Source of the DNA: Acetobacter cibinongensis
GTDB lineage: Bacteria > Pseudomonadota > Alphaproteobacteria > Acetobacterales > Acetobacteraceae
Direction of reading: 5' to 3'
Length of the DNA stretch: 64,000 nt
NCBI RefSeq assembly: GCF_000963925.1
Contig: NZ_BAMV01000010.1
Location: 62,001-126,000, forward strand
The number at the start of each line of letters is the position of its first letter. The first letter of the stretch is position 1. This document shows positions 7,560 through 17,521 of the stretch, piece by piece. A program made the translations under genes and the position numbers. The notes beneath the pieces are model-generated. The model was not told the origin of the DNA. It was given only the letters and a program-made list of their open reading frames with translations, and made no database searches.

Positions 7560-9632
7560 TTAGTGGCTTCTTGACACTAAGGTTTTCTCAAAAAACTGGC
7601 TCATCCATGTATAGGCCATCAGCCAGTCCTGCATGCGCAAAAAGGCATGGCGCTCATTAGGGAAAGCGTGTTCTTCGTAAGGCACGCCCTGCTCCGATAA
7701 CAGCCGTGCCAACAGGGTGGACTGCGTAAATTCCACATTATAGTCGTCATCTCCATGCACCAGCAGCACGGGGGAGCGCCATTGCGCAACATTGGCTGCG
7801 GGGGATGACTGCCACTCCAGATCATGCATGGCCTTGTTTTGCTCCGGTGACAGGCCGGGTTTGTCGGAGCGTGTCATATCATGCACCCCATGAAAATCCG
7901 CACCAGAACGGAACACATCGCTATTCCGTGCAAGGGCCAAAGCGGTCAGATATCCGCCCCAACTGCCACCCCATATGCCAATACGCGCAACATCAACATC
8001 CGGCCGCGTTTTCAGGTAGGTGGCTGCTGCCAAGACGTCCTGATATTCGCTTGCTCCGTCTCTGCCAATGCCTGCGGCATTGCGGAAAGCTTCCCCATAA
8101 CCAGTACTACTACGATAATTGACGGAAACAACAACATATCCTTGTGCTGCCAGTATCTGGTTCATACCATAGGCATTTGAATAATACCCCATACTGTTAA
8201 AAGCTGGCAGCATCTGGCGATGCGGCCCACCATGCACAAAAACAAGAGCGGGATGGAGTGCCGTTGTCTGGGTCTGGGGCATAAACAGTTGGGCGTGAAC
8301 GTCCATGCCATCTTTACTTTTGAGTATGAGCGTTTGCGGGCTGACAAACGGTATGTCCGCTGTAGTCTCAGCGTTTAAGGCAATCGGCTCTTTCTTTCCG
8401 GGAGTAAGGATAACCGGGTGAGTTGTCTCCCTCACGCCTGCGCTTATCAGCCCTATGGCGCGACCTGCCAGAACAACATCCGTCTCCATTTCATTACTCT
8501 GCGTCAGACGTTGCGGCTGCCCCCGATCAAGCGAGACCTTCCAGCCATGCCACGCGTCCAGATTACCGACATTGCTCGTATAGAAAAGGGTCTTCCCATC
8601 ATCTGACAACCGGTAGGAAGACACCTCGGCCTTGTCCGGCGTCAGACAAAGGGGAGAAGTTGGTTGCATGATATCCAAACGGCAAACCCGCATCCATCCA
8701 CTGCCTTCCCACGGGAAGAGAATGTGCGTGTTATCAGACCACAGCACCCCAGCACCTTCCGGCGCAAAAAAACGTGCGCCAGCACCGGCATGTGGTGTCC
8801 AGACAACATGGTCCTCCCTGCTGTTCAGGTCATAGACATGGAGGTTCCAGAAAGACGCTTTTGCATTTCTTCCCGGCGTAACCGGAGAATGCTCCCGCAC
8901 AAATGCGACACGATGCCCATCTGGCGAAAAGCTGGGCAGGCTGTCTTGCGCCAGAGCCGGGCTTAAAAACTCCATAGCGGACTGCTGGATATGCCACAGC
9001 CCAATAAAAGCGTGTGACCCACGATCAAGCGTAAAAGCGAGAGTCTTGCCATCTGGTGACCAGAGCAGGGATGTCAGGCTACCCCGCGTTGCCATAACTG
9101 CTTTGGCTTCTCCCCCTACAGGAGCAAGAAACAGCGTGCCTTTCTGGCTGAAGGCCAAAGTTTTTCCATCGGGAGAAAAAACGGGGTTCCAGCCTTCTCC
9201 CAACACCATCTGTTTGCCAGTGTCCAGAACAACATGCACGGTCTGCTGTGTACCAGCCGCGGCCAGGTCGGGGTTGGGAGACGGGTCATCAGGATATTCC
9301 GCGTCGCCTCCTTCCACATACGCCACTGTTTTCCCATCCGGTGATAAAGCCAGCCCCCACAGGTCTGTTCCATCATCTTTGGTGTAGTGCGTCAGCGCGT
9401 GTGGACCTGCTCCTGCATCTGAGGTGACAATATTGCGCACCCCTGCCCGCCGCTCCACCCATGCAAAACGCTCACTATGCCGGGCACCAACAAGATTTGT
9501 GGCAAATGGCAGAGACAACATGGCCTTGATCTGGCGTTGTGGCTGCATGTCCGCCAGTGGTGCTGCCGCTGCTGAAGAAAGGCCGGAAATTGCACCTGCC
9601 AGCAGGAGCGTGGCCAGGGGAAAGTGACGCAT
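7560..9632 (-). CDS. exported S9 family peptidase (beta-propeller plus prolyl oligopeptidase domain)
   Basis: A periplasmic or envelope serine peptidase of about 690 residues. I choose the ATG at 9630-9632 because it gives a clean signal peptide (MRHFPLATLLLAGAISGLSSAAAA) and is preceded by AGGAG; an in-frame upstream start at 9686 is less likely. The first 400 residues contain WD40/TolB-like blades (repeated FSPDGKTLAF-type motifs). The C-terminal alpha/beta hydrolase has GGSWGG (nucleophile about Ser557), HGDDDYNV (Asp about 630) and NERHAF (His about 662). It is the last gene of a leftward block of exported hydrolases, so a role in trimming short peptides released from cell wall or food protein is inferred. 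Confidence 0.88.
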   Translation of the reverse strand: MRHFPLATLLLAGAISGLSSAAAAPLADMQPQRQIKAMLSLPFATNLVGARHSERFAWVERRAGVRNIVTSDAGAGPHALTHYTKDDGTDLWGLALSPDGKTVAYVEGGDAEYPDDPSPNPDLAAAGTQQTVHVVLDTGKQMVLGEGWNPVFSPDGKTLAFSQKGTLFLAPVGGEAKAVMATRGSLTSLLWSPDGKTLAFTLDRGSHAFIGLWHIQQSAMEFLSPALAQDSLPSFSPDGHRVAFVREHSPVTPGRNAKASFWNLHVYDLNSREDHVVWTPHAGAGARFFAPEGAGVLWSDNTHILFPWEGSGWMRVCRLDIMQPTSPLCLTPDKAEVSSYRLSDDGKTLFYTSNVGNLDAWHGWKVSLDRGQPQRLTQSNEMETDVVLAGRAIGLISAGVRETTHPVILTPGKKEPIALNAETTADIPFVSPQTLILKSKDGMDVHAQLFMPQTQTTALHPALVFVHGGPHRQMLPAFNSMGYYSNAYGMNQILAAQGYVVVSVNYRSSTGYGEAFRNAAGIGRDGASEYQDVLAAATYLKTRPDVDVARIGIWGGSWGGYLTALALARNSDVFRSGADFHGVHDMTRSDKPGLSPEQNKAMHDLEWQSSPAANVAQWRSPVLLVHGDDDYNVEFTQSTLLARLLSEQGVPYEEHAFPNERHAFLRMQDWLMAYTWMSQFFEKTLVSRSH

Positions 9633-9756
9633 GAGGGAGGCGCTCCTGATAAAACTTGAAAAACCATTCCAGCAAGGGAGACACAAAACTATGTTTTTTG
9701 AGCAAACTTTTTAGAAACCTATAAAATCTCTAAAAACCATTATGTGCCTTAATTTT

Positions 9757-12198
9757 TTACGGCGCAGCGTGTCCCGGATAGAGCACCTGATGATGGCGCG
9801 CCGCTGCTTGTACGGCGTGTGGTGAAAACACGAGCGGCTGCATGGCACCCTTCAGCCATGGGGCCAGAAAATCATCATAATGCCCGCTTTGCGGTTGTGC
9901 TGCCTGACCGGGAAAATTGAGGAAGACAGACCGATCCCACGCCCCGACATCACAGACCATCAGGTAACTGGCTCCCCCTGTCACCGCATACGGGTTACGG
10001 CCTTGTGCGAGCGCTTTTGCTGACAGGTCAGGATTATACCACCGCGCCATAACCGTATAAGCATCTCCCCCGCTCTGCGCCGTTTCTCCTCCAACGGGTG
10101 GAAAAGCCTTGGCGACAGCGTAAGACGCATGGAGCGGATGCCGCATCTGAACGGTATGCAGTGCGCCCCACCTCCACGCCGCCATAACTGGCCCCAAGCG
10201 GTCCCGCACCTCCTCAACTGCCTGCTGCAAGGCTGTCACCAGCAGCGCATCCCGTGCTTTCTCAGGTTGGGGGCCTATTCGGCTATCGGGTGCCTGTAAA
10301 AACGCCAGCAGGACGGAAGCATTTAATGGCTGCGGTACAATCCTACGCAAGCCTTCTGGCACCAGAGCCTGATAGAACAGAACATTGAGTTTGGACCACC
10401 AGACCTCATACAACGCGGCCCCGGCACTGCTGGCGTCAACATGCCCGTCCCAATGCTTTAACAAGGCCACTTCCGCCGCCAGACTTGCAGGTCCGTCTGG
10501 CAGGCAGGCCACAACAGCAAGGGCTAAATGGGAGAGCGTATCATGCTGCAAAGCCACACTCTGCGCGAGTGTTGCCCGCTTGGTTTCCTGCAAAACTTCA
10601 GCAACGCGCTGATACCGGTAGGGGTCTTTCCATTCATAACTGACACAGCGCTCCTCGTAGGGATAGTCTGCTGGCAGGTTCATTTCATTGGATGTCCCGA
10701 ACCATCCAGCCGCCGGGTTAAAGCTGGATGGCAGAGCCTCCAAGGGTTGCAGCCCCTGCCAGTCATACTGGCCATCCCCCGGAGCCGGTAACAGGCCGTC
10801 ATGGCCGCCGGAACGGTGTGGCAAACCACCCGCCGCCTGCCAGCCAATATTCCCTGCCGTATCCGCATAAGTGAAATTGGTCGGACTGGTATGAAGTTTT
10901 AAAGCCTGCTGAAAGCTGGACCAGTCTTGCGCCAGATTAATACCGATATTGGCCAACATACCATTGGCACCGGGGTATAGCCACGTGGCTGCCACACTCA
11001 CCGCCCGCTGCCGCGTGGGGTCAGTTGAAACAACGGGCCCTTGGGCAGCATAACGCAGTGTGACAGTGCGGCTGGCCTCCCCGCGCACAGCAATGGTGGT
11101 AGTCTCCTGCTCCATTTCCACCCATTGGCCTTTATGAAAATAACGGTCCGGATGGTGCGGGTGCGTCCGCAGAATAAACAGGTCTTCCTGATCGATATGA
11201 AAATTTGTGCGGCCAAAAGCAAAATATTCATTATGCCCTTGCATGACCCCCGGCATACCGGGAGTGCCACCGCCAATAACATTCAGCCCTGGCGCTGTGA
11301 GGTGAATAACATGGCGCGGCCCCGGAGAGCCAAAGCCAAGGTGCGGATCATTTGCCAGAATAGGTCTGCCTGTTGCCGTGCGGGAAGGCGCAATGACCCA
11401 CGCATTGCTTCCTTCATTGGCGCGTCTATGGTCTTCCCCATGCTCGGCTTTGACTTCATGCACGCCCGCAAGCGGCAACGCCGCCTGCAACACGCCAAAC
11501 CACCCCAGGTCCTGCTCTGACACAGCATGAACATCCAGACCTTCTGGCACTTTCAGGCTATGGGCAGGGCGCAGTGGCTGAATAAGAGCATCATATGCCA
11601 GCGCATTGTTTGCCGCTAACTGCGCACGACGAATTTCCCCTTTGGTATTACCCGTTGCCTCCGCCCGCATCCGCACAAGATCAAGCACATCCCAACTTAA
11701 GGGCTTGTAAGAAAATATTCTGAATTCTTCAGAGAGTTTTTCCGGGTCTTGTTCAAGCTCTTTAAGATAGGCGTTAATGCCTGCAACATAGGCTGTCGCA
11801 CAGGTCTGGACGGTTTGTGGCAAAGCTGCAAATTCCGCGACTGCATCCCCCCGAAACAAAAACAGCCGGTTAGCGGTGTCAGACGGCACAAATTTGGCAC
11901 CATATACTTCTGCCAAACGCCCAATGGCCCGACGATACTCAAAGTCCAGTTGCCATAGGCGGTCACGCGCCACCAGATAGCCATTGGCAAAAAATGCATC
12001 CGCGAGAGAACCCGCCTGCACATGCGGCACGCCCCAATGATCTTCAAAAACATCAACCGGGGCAAGAAGCCCTTCCAACCCGGCCATACGCACTGAAGGG
12101 CCAGCCTGTGCAGGCTTATGGGACAAGCTTGCAAACAGACTTGCTGCAACACCACCCAAAAGCGCATGACGACGGGAAAAGGCTTTAGCGTGTGTCAT
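9757..12198 (-). CDS. exported penicillin acylase family (S45) N-terminal nucleophile hydrolase
   Basis: An 813-residue member of the penicillin amidase family, which cleaves amide bonds of N-acyl amino acids, beta-lactams or N-acyl homoserine lactones. The N-terminus SRRHALLGGVAASLFASL with AQA after it is a signal peptide of Tat type (twin Arg at residues 9-10). EDHWGVPHVQA and LVARDRLWQLDFEYRRAIGRLAE are hallmark alpha-chain motifs. NEGSNAWV places the autocatalytic nucleophile at Ser264, the first residue of the beta chain. The TAA of the upstream dadA-like gene directly abuts its ATG, so they are cotranscribed. Substrate unknown; D-aminoacyl or N-acyl peptides are guesses from context. 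Confidence 0.88.
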   Translation of the reverse strand: MTHAKAFSRRHALLGGVAASLFASLSHKPAQAGPSVRMAGLEGLLAPVDVFEDHWGVPHVQAGSLADAFFANGYLVARDRLWQLDFEYRRAIGRLAEVYGAKFVPSDTANRLFLFRGDAVAEFAALPQTVQTCATAYVAGINAYLKELEQDPEKLSEEFRIFSYKPLSWDVLDLVRMRAEATGNTKGEIRRAQLAANNALAYDALIQPLRPAHSLKVPEGLDVHAVSEQDLGWFGVLQAALPLAGVHEVKAEHGEDHRRANEGSNAWVIAPSRTATGRPILANDPHLGFGSPGPRHVIHLTAPGLNVIGGGTPGMPGVMQGHNEYFAFGRTNFHIDQEDLFILRTHPHHPDRYFHKGQWVEMEQETTTIAVRGEASRTVTLRYAAQGPVVSTDPTRQRAVSVAATWLYPGANGMLANIGINLAQDWSSFQQALKLHTSPTNFTYADTAGNIGWQAAGGLPHRSGGHDGLLPAPGDGQYDWQGLQPLEALPSSFNPAAGWFGTSNEMNLPADYPYEERCVSYEWKDPYRYQRVAEVLQETKRATLAQSVALQHDTLSHLALAVVACLPDGPASLAAEVALLKHWDGHVDASSAGAALYEVWWSKLNVLFYQALVPEGLRRIVPQPLNASVLLAFLQAPDSRIGPQPEKARDALLVTALQQAVEEVRDRLGPVMAAWRWGALHTVQMRHPLHASYAVAKAFPPVGGETAQSGGDAYTVMARWYNPDLSAKALAQGRNPYAVTGGASYLMVCDVGAWDRSVFLNFPGQAAQPQSGHYDDFLAPWLKGAMQPLVFSPHAVQAAARHHQVLYPGHAAP

Positions 12199-13407
12199 TT
12201 AAGGAGCCATTCCTTCAACAATATCCCGGATTGTCAGCGCAGAACCGCCGGAAAGAGTAAAACCAAGCGCGCCATGCCCTACATTTAACAGCATGTTGCG
12301 CCAGCGCGTCCGCCCGACTATCGGCACGCCGGTTGGGGTAGCAGGCCGCATACCGGCCCACGGCGTTGGCGGGGAACTTGCGCTCAGCGCAGGCAATGTT
12401 TCAACAGCCAGTCGCCTCAGCGCCTCAATACGCTCAGGGTTAATACGGGCATCCAGCGCACCAATATCCACCATGGCAGCAATACGCAGGCGGTCACCCA
12501 AACGGGCATAGACTACCCTGTTGTCATAATCTGTCACACTCACGCTGGGGAGCGTGGCCGCAGGGGCATCCATGGTCAGGCTGTAGCCTTTCAGGCCATA
12601 AAGCGGCAGGTCCAACCCAAGCGGCTGCAACAAAGACCGGGACGCCAGACCAGCCGCCAGCACCACAAGGTCCGTGTCCTGCACAATGCCATTCACTCTT
12701 ACCCGGCAACGCTCTGTTGTTGTTTCCTCCAACTGTGCCGCACCATGCACACGGCAGAAATCCGGGCTTGCCTCAAGTGCCGCCAAAAGCGCCTGACAAA
12801 ACAGGTTGCAATCAGCCACCTCATCTTCAGGGGAAAAAATGCCCCCAGCCAGGACGGGTGTCAGGCTTCCAAAAGCAGGTTCCACGCGTGCACAGTCAGC
12901 GGGGGTTAAAACCTGCTCCTGTTGCGGGTTTATAACGGCACGGGCAGCTTTGGCGAACTTACGCGCATCCCGATACACCACCAGTTTTCCGGGTTTGCGC
13001 CATAAAAAGTCACCTAACCCTTCCTGCCGCCAGTGTTGCAGGACGCTTTGACTACGCAAAGCAATTTCCAGAATTTTTGCCGTATTTTTCTGGTTGGTCT
13101 GTGCATTACATGCCCCCAGAAACGCCATAAGCCAGCGCCACTGGTGCCAGTCCAGCCGTAATTTAAGCGAGATGGGAGAATGGTGCTGAAACAGCCATGA
13201 CACGGCATCCAGCGGCACGCCGGCATCCGCCAAGGGACGCACATATCGGTAACTCAGTTGGCCACCATTCCCGAAGCTTGCCTGACTGCCAACCTGATCT
13301 TCCCGCTCAACCAATGTGACGGTATGCCCAGCCTGTATAAGCGCATAAGCGGTTGTCAGGCCTACAACGCCTCCACCCACAACCGTAATTGTCCGTCTAG
13401 CTGACAT
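12199..13407 (-). CDS. dadA: D-amino-acid dehydrogenase (DadA-like FAD oxidoreductase)
   Basis: A 402-residue FAD-dependent DAO-family enzyme. The dinucleotide fold ITVVGGGVVGLTTAYALIQAGHTVTLVE is at residues 7-34. Downstream, GNGGQLSYRYVRPLAD, the KGYSLTM segment and the terminal WAGMRPATPTGVPIVG...LNVGHGALGFTLSGGSA pattern are characteristic of DadA. It would oxidise D-alanine and other D-amino acids to keto acids, passing electrons to the respiratory chain. Located upstream of the penicillin acylase gene with no gap and downstream of an AmiE-like hydrolase, it fits the use of D-Ala released from peptidoglycan. No alanine racemase is visible here. Confidence 0.88.
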   Translation of the reverse strand: MSARRTITVVGGGVVGLTTAYALIQAGHTVTLVEREDQVGSQASFGNGGQLSYRYVRPLADAGVPLDAVSWLFQHHSPISLKLRLDWHQWRWLMAFLGACNAQTNQKNTAKILEIALRSQSVLQHWRQEGLGDFLWRKPGKLVVYRDARKFAKAARAVINPQQEQVLTPADCARVEPAFGSLTPVLAGGIFSPEDEVADCNLFCQALLAALEASPDFCRVHGAAQLEETTTERCRVRVNGIVQDTDLVVLAAGLASRSLLQPLGLDLPLYGLKGYSLTMDAPAATLPSVSVTDYDNRVVYARLGDRLRIAAMVDIGALDARINPERIEALRRLAVETLPALSASSPPTPWAGMRPATPTGVPIVGRTRWRNMLLNVGHGALGFTLSGGSALTIRDIVEGMAP

Positions 13408-13536
13408 AAAAAGACCAAACCCTTATTGCATGAGTGCGTCTGGCATGATCTCTTCGTACAAGAAAACATGCCTATTTGTCAGTAGAAATTTAAAAACAGA
13501 TACTGCGCGACACCATTTGAAAAAAGCCCGCCCCCC

Positions 13537-14712
13537 TTAACTTGAAGTTAACCCTAGAGCGTGCCCTACAGCCGTTGCTACATCATGCCGCAAATGCACA
13601 ACGCTATGCCCACCATTGGGGTGCACACGGTTGGTCAGGATAAAAACATAGCAGTCATTTTCTGGGTCTATCCACAAGGATGTCCCGGTAAAGCCTGTAT
13701 GACCAAACGACTGGTGGGAGAAAACATCCCCTCGGGGTGAAGCATAAGGAGACGCTATGTCCCACCCAAAACCCCGCAGGCTTTTCTGCCCCGCCGGTTG
13801 TTGTGGCGTTGTCATGGCAAGCAGTGTTGCCTGTGTAAGGGGGAAAGAGCTTGGCTGTCCGGCGCGCCTTGCCAGCAAAGCCTGCGCATACAGCACAACA
13901 TCCTGCGCGGTTGAGAATAACCCTGCATTGCCAGCCACGCCGTCCATACGGCGGGCGGTGGGGTCGTGCACCACACCGCGCAGCATCTGGCCCTGCTCAT
14001 CATATTGGGTGGGGGCAATACGCGCCAATTGGCTGGCCGGGGGCAGAAAACCGGATTGCGTCATACCCAGCGGTTCAAGAATAGAATGCTTGGCGTAAAC
14101 ATCCAGCGGAAAACCTGAGATCTTTTCAGCAATAAGGCCAAGCGTAATAAAATTGATATCACTATAGATAAAACCGCTACCCGGCGTAATTTTGGGCACA
14201 GAGTTCATAATCCGCTCAATGGCGCTACTACGCCCCCACCAATCCGGTGTGCGCGGTAAATCTGGCTGCAACCCGGAAAAATGGGTCAGGAGTAGCCTGA
14301 TCGTAATATCTGCCTTACCCGCCGCAGCAAAGGCTGGCAGGTAGCGTGCAACAGGGGCGTTGACATCCAGCAGGCCTTTTTCCGCAAGCTGCATGACAGC
14401 CAAAGCGGTAATCATGGGTTTGGTAAGGGAGGCCATGTCAAACACGGTATCCGTTGTCATAGCCTCATACTCAGGCTTCAAGCTCCGTGCTCCAAAAGCG
14501 GCCAGATGCAACACCTGCCCGTGCTGGCCAACACCCCAGACGGCACCGGGGCACTCGCCATCCCGAATAGCCTGCTTTATCAGCGCATCAGCCTTTGCAA
14601 AGCGCTGTGGAGTGCGGGATGTCTGGCAGGCAGCCAACGCCCCCGCGCCTGCGAGAACGCAGCTACCCTGCAGAAAAGACCTGCGAGACAGAAACGCTAC
14701 GGACATGCTCAT
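13537..14712 (-). CDS. class C beta-lactamase-fold lipoprotein, AmiE/YbbE- and YfeW-like
   Basis: A 391-residue serine hydrolase. The N-terminus has a twin-arginine SRRSFLQG followed by a lipobox ending at Cys29 (LAAC), so it is probably a Tat-exported lipoprotein. Active-site motifs are S95-L-T-K98, Y183-S-D and H338-T-G. The segments VVHDPTARRMDGVAGNAGLFS and FGHTGFTGT resemble B. subtilis AmiE/YbbE (an exo N-acetylmuramyl-L-alanine amidase) and E. coli YfeW, both encoded in murQ clusters. A role in separating MurNAc from the stem peptide is therefore plausible. Its ATG overlaps the TGA of the upstream serine hydrolase gene (ATGA). Confidence 0.85.
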   Translation of the reverse strand: MSMSVAFLSRRSFLQGSCVLAGAGALAACQTSRTPQRFAKADALIKQAIRDGECPGAVWGVGQHGQVLHLAAFGARSLKPEYEAMTTDTVFDMASLTKPMITALAVMQLAEKGLLDVNAPVARYLPAFAAAGKADITIRLLLTHFSGLQPDLPRTPDWWGRSSAIERIMNSVPKITPGSGFIYSDINFITLGLIAEKISGFPLDVYAKHSILEPLGMTQSGFLPPASQLARIAPTQYDEQGQMLRGVVHDPTARRMDGVAGNAGLFSTAQDVVLYAQALLARRAGQPSSFPLTQATLLAMTTPQQPAGQKSLRGFGWDIASPYASPRGDVFSHQSFGHTGFTGTSLWIDPENDCYVFILTNRVHPNGGHSVVHLRHDVATAVGHALGLTSS

Positions 14713-16325
14713 GGAGATACAACCTTGATGGGGTGCAAATCCTGCACGTCAAAACTGAAGTCTGAGCCTATGACTTCCATATGAAAGCCGGTCACTTTTC
14801 CTTCTGTATTCCGCTCGAACTGCACATAACTATCATCCCCGGCATCGTTCGCACGATCCTGCCACTTGGCGACAAACAGGTCGTGAGGCAGCGCCTGCAA
14901 GGTGCCAGTCAAACCATTTGCCTTGCTGAAACTAAGCGTCAAAGCGCCTTGGGTCACAGAAAGCCGTATGTCGCCCCGCCATGCATCGTGATACACGCCC
15001 ACGTACTCCTGCAAAGCCGCAACAGGAAGAGATACAAAGGGGCGCGCCGGTGAACCCGGCCCCACCGTGGCGGCTTTCTCTGCCTTTTTCTTGGCGGACT
15101 GCTGGGCTTCCCGTTGCCAGTAGCCTACCCAGTCCTCGCTTTTGCCTGTTGCAATCAGGGAACTCAGGGTTGTTGCTATGGCGTATGTTGCATGGTGGTC
15201 ATCACGGTTTGTCAGCACAACCAGACCTGTGTTTTTTTCAGGCAAAACTGAAACATAGCTGACCATGCCGCTCACTGTTCCCGTGTGCCACACACGTTTG
15301 AGGCCGAAAAAATCCTCCATAAACCAGCCATAACCATAGGCTCTGAAATGGGTTTGTGTTTTCTCGGCCATATCTGGCAGCGGCAAGAGGGCGGAAGGCG
15401 CCCATAGGGCATCCCGCTGCGTCTGGCTGATGATTATTTTGCCCTCCGCAGTTTTCCCGCCGTTCATTAAGGTCTGCACCCACCGGTTCATGCCATTTAC
15501 GCTGCACCATATACCGCCAGCAGGGGCCATGGCGCTTGGTTTGAGTGCTGAGCGATCAGGCAGAATACCGCTACCGCCTTCACCCGTTGCAACATCGGTC
15601 TGCCCCGCCACCGGATGTGTACTCTGGCAGGCGGACAAACCGGCGGCATCAATCAGATGTGTCTGAACATACTGCTCCCACGTCTGGCCCGAGATTTTTT
15701 CGACCAGAGCGCCAGCCACAACATAGAGCAGGTTATTATAAGCGTAATCCGCCCGGTAACGGCCGGTAAACGGCATGTAAGGGAGTGCTGCCACAACATC
15801 CTGACGGCTGAATGTACTGTGAGAAAACAGCATGAGGTCGCCTGCCCCCAGCCCCATACCGCTATGGTGGGTCAACAGGTCACTCACCCGGAAATCCCGT
15901 GTTATCCAGGGGTCTGACACCCGAAATTCCGGCATAAGATCCGTAACACGGTCAGTCCACTTCAGTTTGCCTGCATCAACAAGCGTTGCAAGGGCTGTTG
16001 CTGTAAACTCCTTGCTGTTGGACCCTATGGCAAACAGCGTTGCGGCATCGGCTTTGCCGCTTTTTCCATCCTCCGCTTTCTGTCCATAGGCTTTTGCAAA
16101 GACTATCTGTCCGTCATGCACAACACCTATGGCCAGACCCGGCACCTGAAAGGCCGCTTGCGCCTTGCTGGCAACATCATCAATCTGTTGCTCTGTCAGA
16201 CCGTGGGGAAGCTGGGGGGCCGCATGAACAGGTAAAGCCAAAAGCGCCAGAACAGCAGCGCCATTTATGCTGCGCCACACTGCTTTTTTGCAGGATTTCC
16301 CTATAAAAAACCGTTGCTGCATCAT
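14709..16325 (-). CDS. exported serine hydrolase, beta-lactamase fold with C-terminal DUF3471-like domain
   Basis: A 538-residue protein with an N-terminal signal segment ending PVHAAP. The class C-like domain has S102-N-S-K105 (GSNSKEF), a YAYNN (YxN) motif and WHTGTVSG (KTG equivalent). The last 130 residues (VGVYHDAWRGDIRLSV...) resemble the lipocalin-like domain found behind D-aminopeptidase and PBP-related hydrolases (DUF3471). It opens the leftward five-gene block and overlaps the next gene by ATGA. Such enzymes act on D-amino-acid peptides or esters; whether this one is a peptidase, an esterase or a beta-lactamase cannot be decided from sequence. Confidence 0.85.
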   Translation of the reverse strand: MMQQRFFIGKSCKKAVWRSINGAAVLALLALPVHAAPQLPHGLTEQQIDDVASKAQAAFQVPGLAIGVVHDGQIVFAKAYGQKAEDGKSGKADAATLFAIGSNSKEFTATALATLVDAGKLKWTDRVTDLMPEFRVSDPWITRDFRVSDLLTHHSGMGLGAGDLMLFSHSTFSRQDVVAALPYMPFTGRYRADYAYNNLLYVVAGALVEKISGQTWEQYVQTHLIDAAGLSACQSTHPVAGQTDVATGEGGSGILPDRSALKPSAMAPAGGIWCSVNGMNRWVQTLMNGGKTAEGKIIISQTQRDALWAPSALLPLPDMAEKTQTHFRAYGYGWFMEDFFGLKRVWHTGTVSGMVSYVSVLPEKNTGLVVLTNRDDHHATYAIATTLSSLIATGKSEDWVGYWQREAQQSAKKKAEKAATVGPGSPARPFVSLPVAALQEYVGVYHDAWRGDIRLSVTQGALTLSFSKANGLTGTLQALPHDLFVAKWQDRANDAGDDSYVQFERNTEGKVTGFHMEVIGSDFSFDVQDLHPIKVVSP

Positions 16326-16511
16326 AAAAATAAGGTCCTTAAACTGTTATGCACCAGCACATTACCTCAGCAAGAAACCCGCCAGGAAACTTACACCGCA
16401 CATAAATACGATACCGCAATGTTCTGAGCAAAAAAGCGGTGCTGTCCATGTCAAAATTATTCGCGTGCATTAGCTCTTGGTTAAGAGGAACGCAGTGCGC
16501 ACCTTACCCCG

Positions 16512-17405
16512 CTACACTGCGGGAAGAGACGCAAGATCCTGTTTTATTTCCAATTGCAGCAGAGCCAGAATATCTTTTGAAATATGGGAAAGGGCATGGT
16601 CTGCCCGGAACAGCACCGTGCAGGCCATACCCAATGGTGGCTTGAGCGATAGCGGCACAGGCAAGCCGGGATGATGAAGGGCTGTCAGGCCATCAACAAT
16701 GGCACACCCACCGCCCAACCGCACAAGCTCGGCCGCCATATAATGCGTTCTTACCCGTACTACGGGCACGGCGGCATGGTCTGCATCTTCCCACGCCATA
16801 TCAAGCAGGCGTGCTGTTGGGTCATTCTCGCTCAGGCCAATGTAGCGGGCGTGGTCAATATCTTCCAAAGCCACAGGGCCTTCTGTTCTCTGCTTGTCAA
16901 TCAACACAAGTGGGATGTCTGCAATATGGCAGGCCGTAAGGCCCTGCTGTTCGTAAGTGCCAAACACAATACCCAAATCCAGGTCATGGTTCAGAAGGCG
17001 GGAGACAATTTCCGGCCCATGCAGGGTATCAATGGTCAGCTCATTCCCAGGATGTTTGGCATGGTAGCTTTGAATAACACGCGGCACGATGCTGAGCCCA
17101 AGGCTTGGGACACACCCGATGCTGATAGCATGACCATTCCGCGCATAGCGCAGATTTTCCGTCAGCCTTTTCAGGTCGGAAATTTTCTCAAAAATAGTGT
17201 TGACGTGCGGCAGCATAATCCGTGCCTCCCGCGTGGGCACAAGCCTGCCGCCTGTACGCTCAAACAGGGCAAACCCAAGCGACTGCTCAGCATAACGCAG
17301 CACTTTACTGGCCGCTGGCTGGGAGACATGCAAGACCTCTGCCGCACGCCGCAGGGAGCCTGTGGACATTATAGCGTAGAACACTTCTATCTGGCGTAAA
17401 CGCAT
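16512..17405 (-). CDS. LysR family transcriptional regulator of the salvage locus
   Basis: A 297-residue LysR regulator. The winged helix-turn-helix is at residues 1-60 (MRLRQIEVFYAIMSTGSLRR, AAEVLHVSQPAASKVL), followed by the substrate-binding domain. It is divergent from the symporter-murQ-nagB-GH20 group, with a 254-bp shared upstream region that contains a repeated CCATAACA element, and it lies behind the leftward hydrolase block. Classical LysR logic suggests it controls the divergent symporter operon in response to a small metabolite, perhaps MurNAc-6-P or GlcNAc-6-P; the ligand is inferred. No NagC, NagR or MurR type regulator is visible in the window. Confidence 0.87.
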   Translation of the reverse strand: MRLRQIEVFYAIMSTGSLRRAAEVLHVSQPAASKVLRYAEQSLGFALFERTGGRLVPTREARIMLPHVNTIFEKISDLKRLTENLRYARNGHAISIGCVPSLGLSIVPRVIQSYHAKHPGNELTIDTLHGPEIVSRLLNHDLDLGIVFGTYEQQGLTACHIADIPLVLIDKQRTEGPVALEDIDHARYIGLSENDPTARLLDMAWEDADHAAVPVVRVRTHYMAAELVRLGGGCAIVDGLTALHHPGLPVPLSLKPPLGMACTVLFRADHALSHISKDILALLQLEIKQDLASLPAV

Positions 17406-17521
17406 AACCAGCGTTTCATCCTTCCCGTTTCATGATGGTGCAAGACACACGGTTCAGGCCCGGCATGGTACGCGCAGCAAAGGGAGTCTGCTGACGATAC
17501 ACCCTTGATAGCGCATTTTTT

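Noticed and set aside
9708..9736. AT-only inverted repeat TTTTTAGA/TCTAAAAA between the penicillin acylase and S9 peptidase genes
   Set aside because: Low-stability A/T stem without a GC core; not good enough to call a terminator, though it may mark a promoter region.
13537..16325. Antibiotic-resistance beta-lactamases
   Set aside because: The motifs are of the AmiE/YfeW and D-aminopeptidase-like branches with HTG in place of KTG, and the context is cell-wall salvage.
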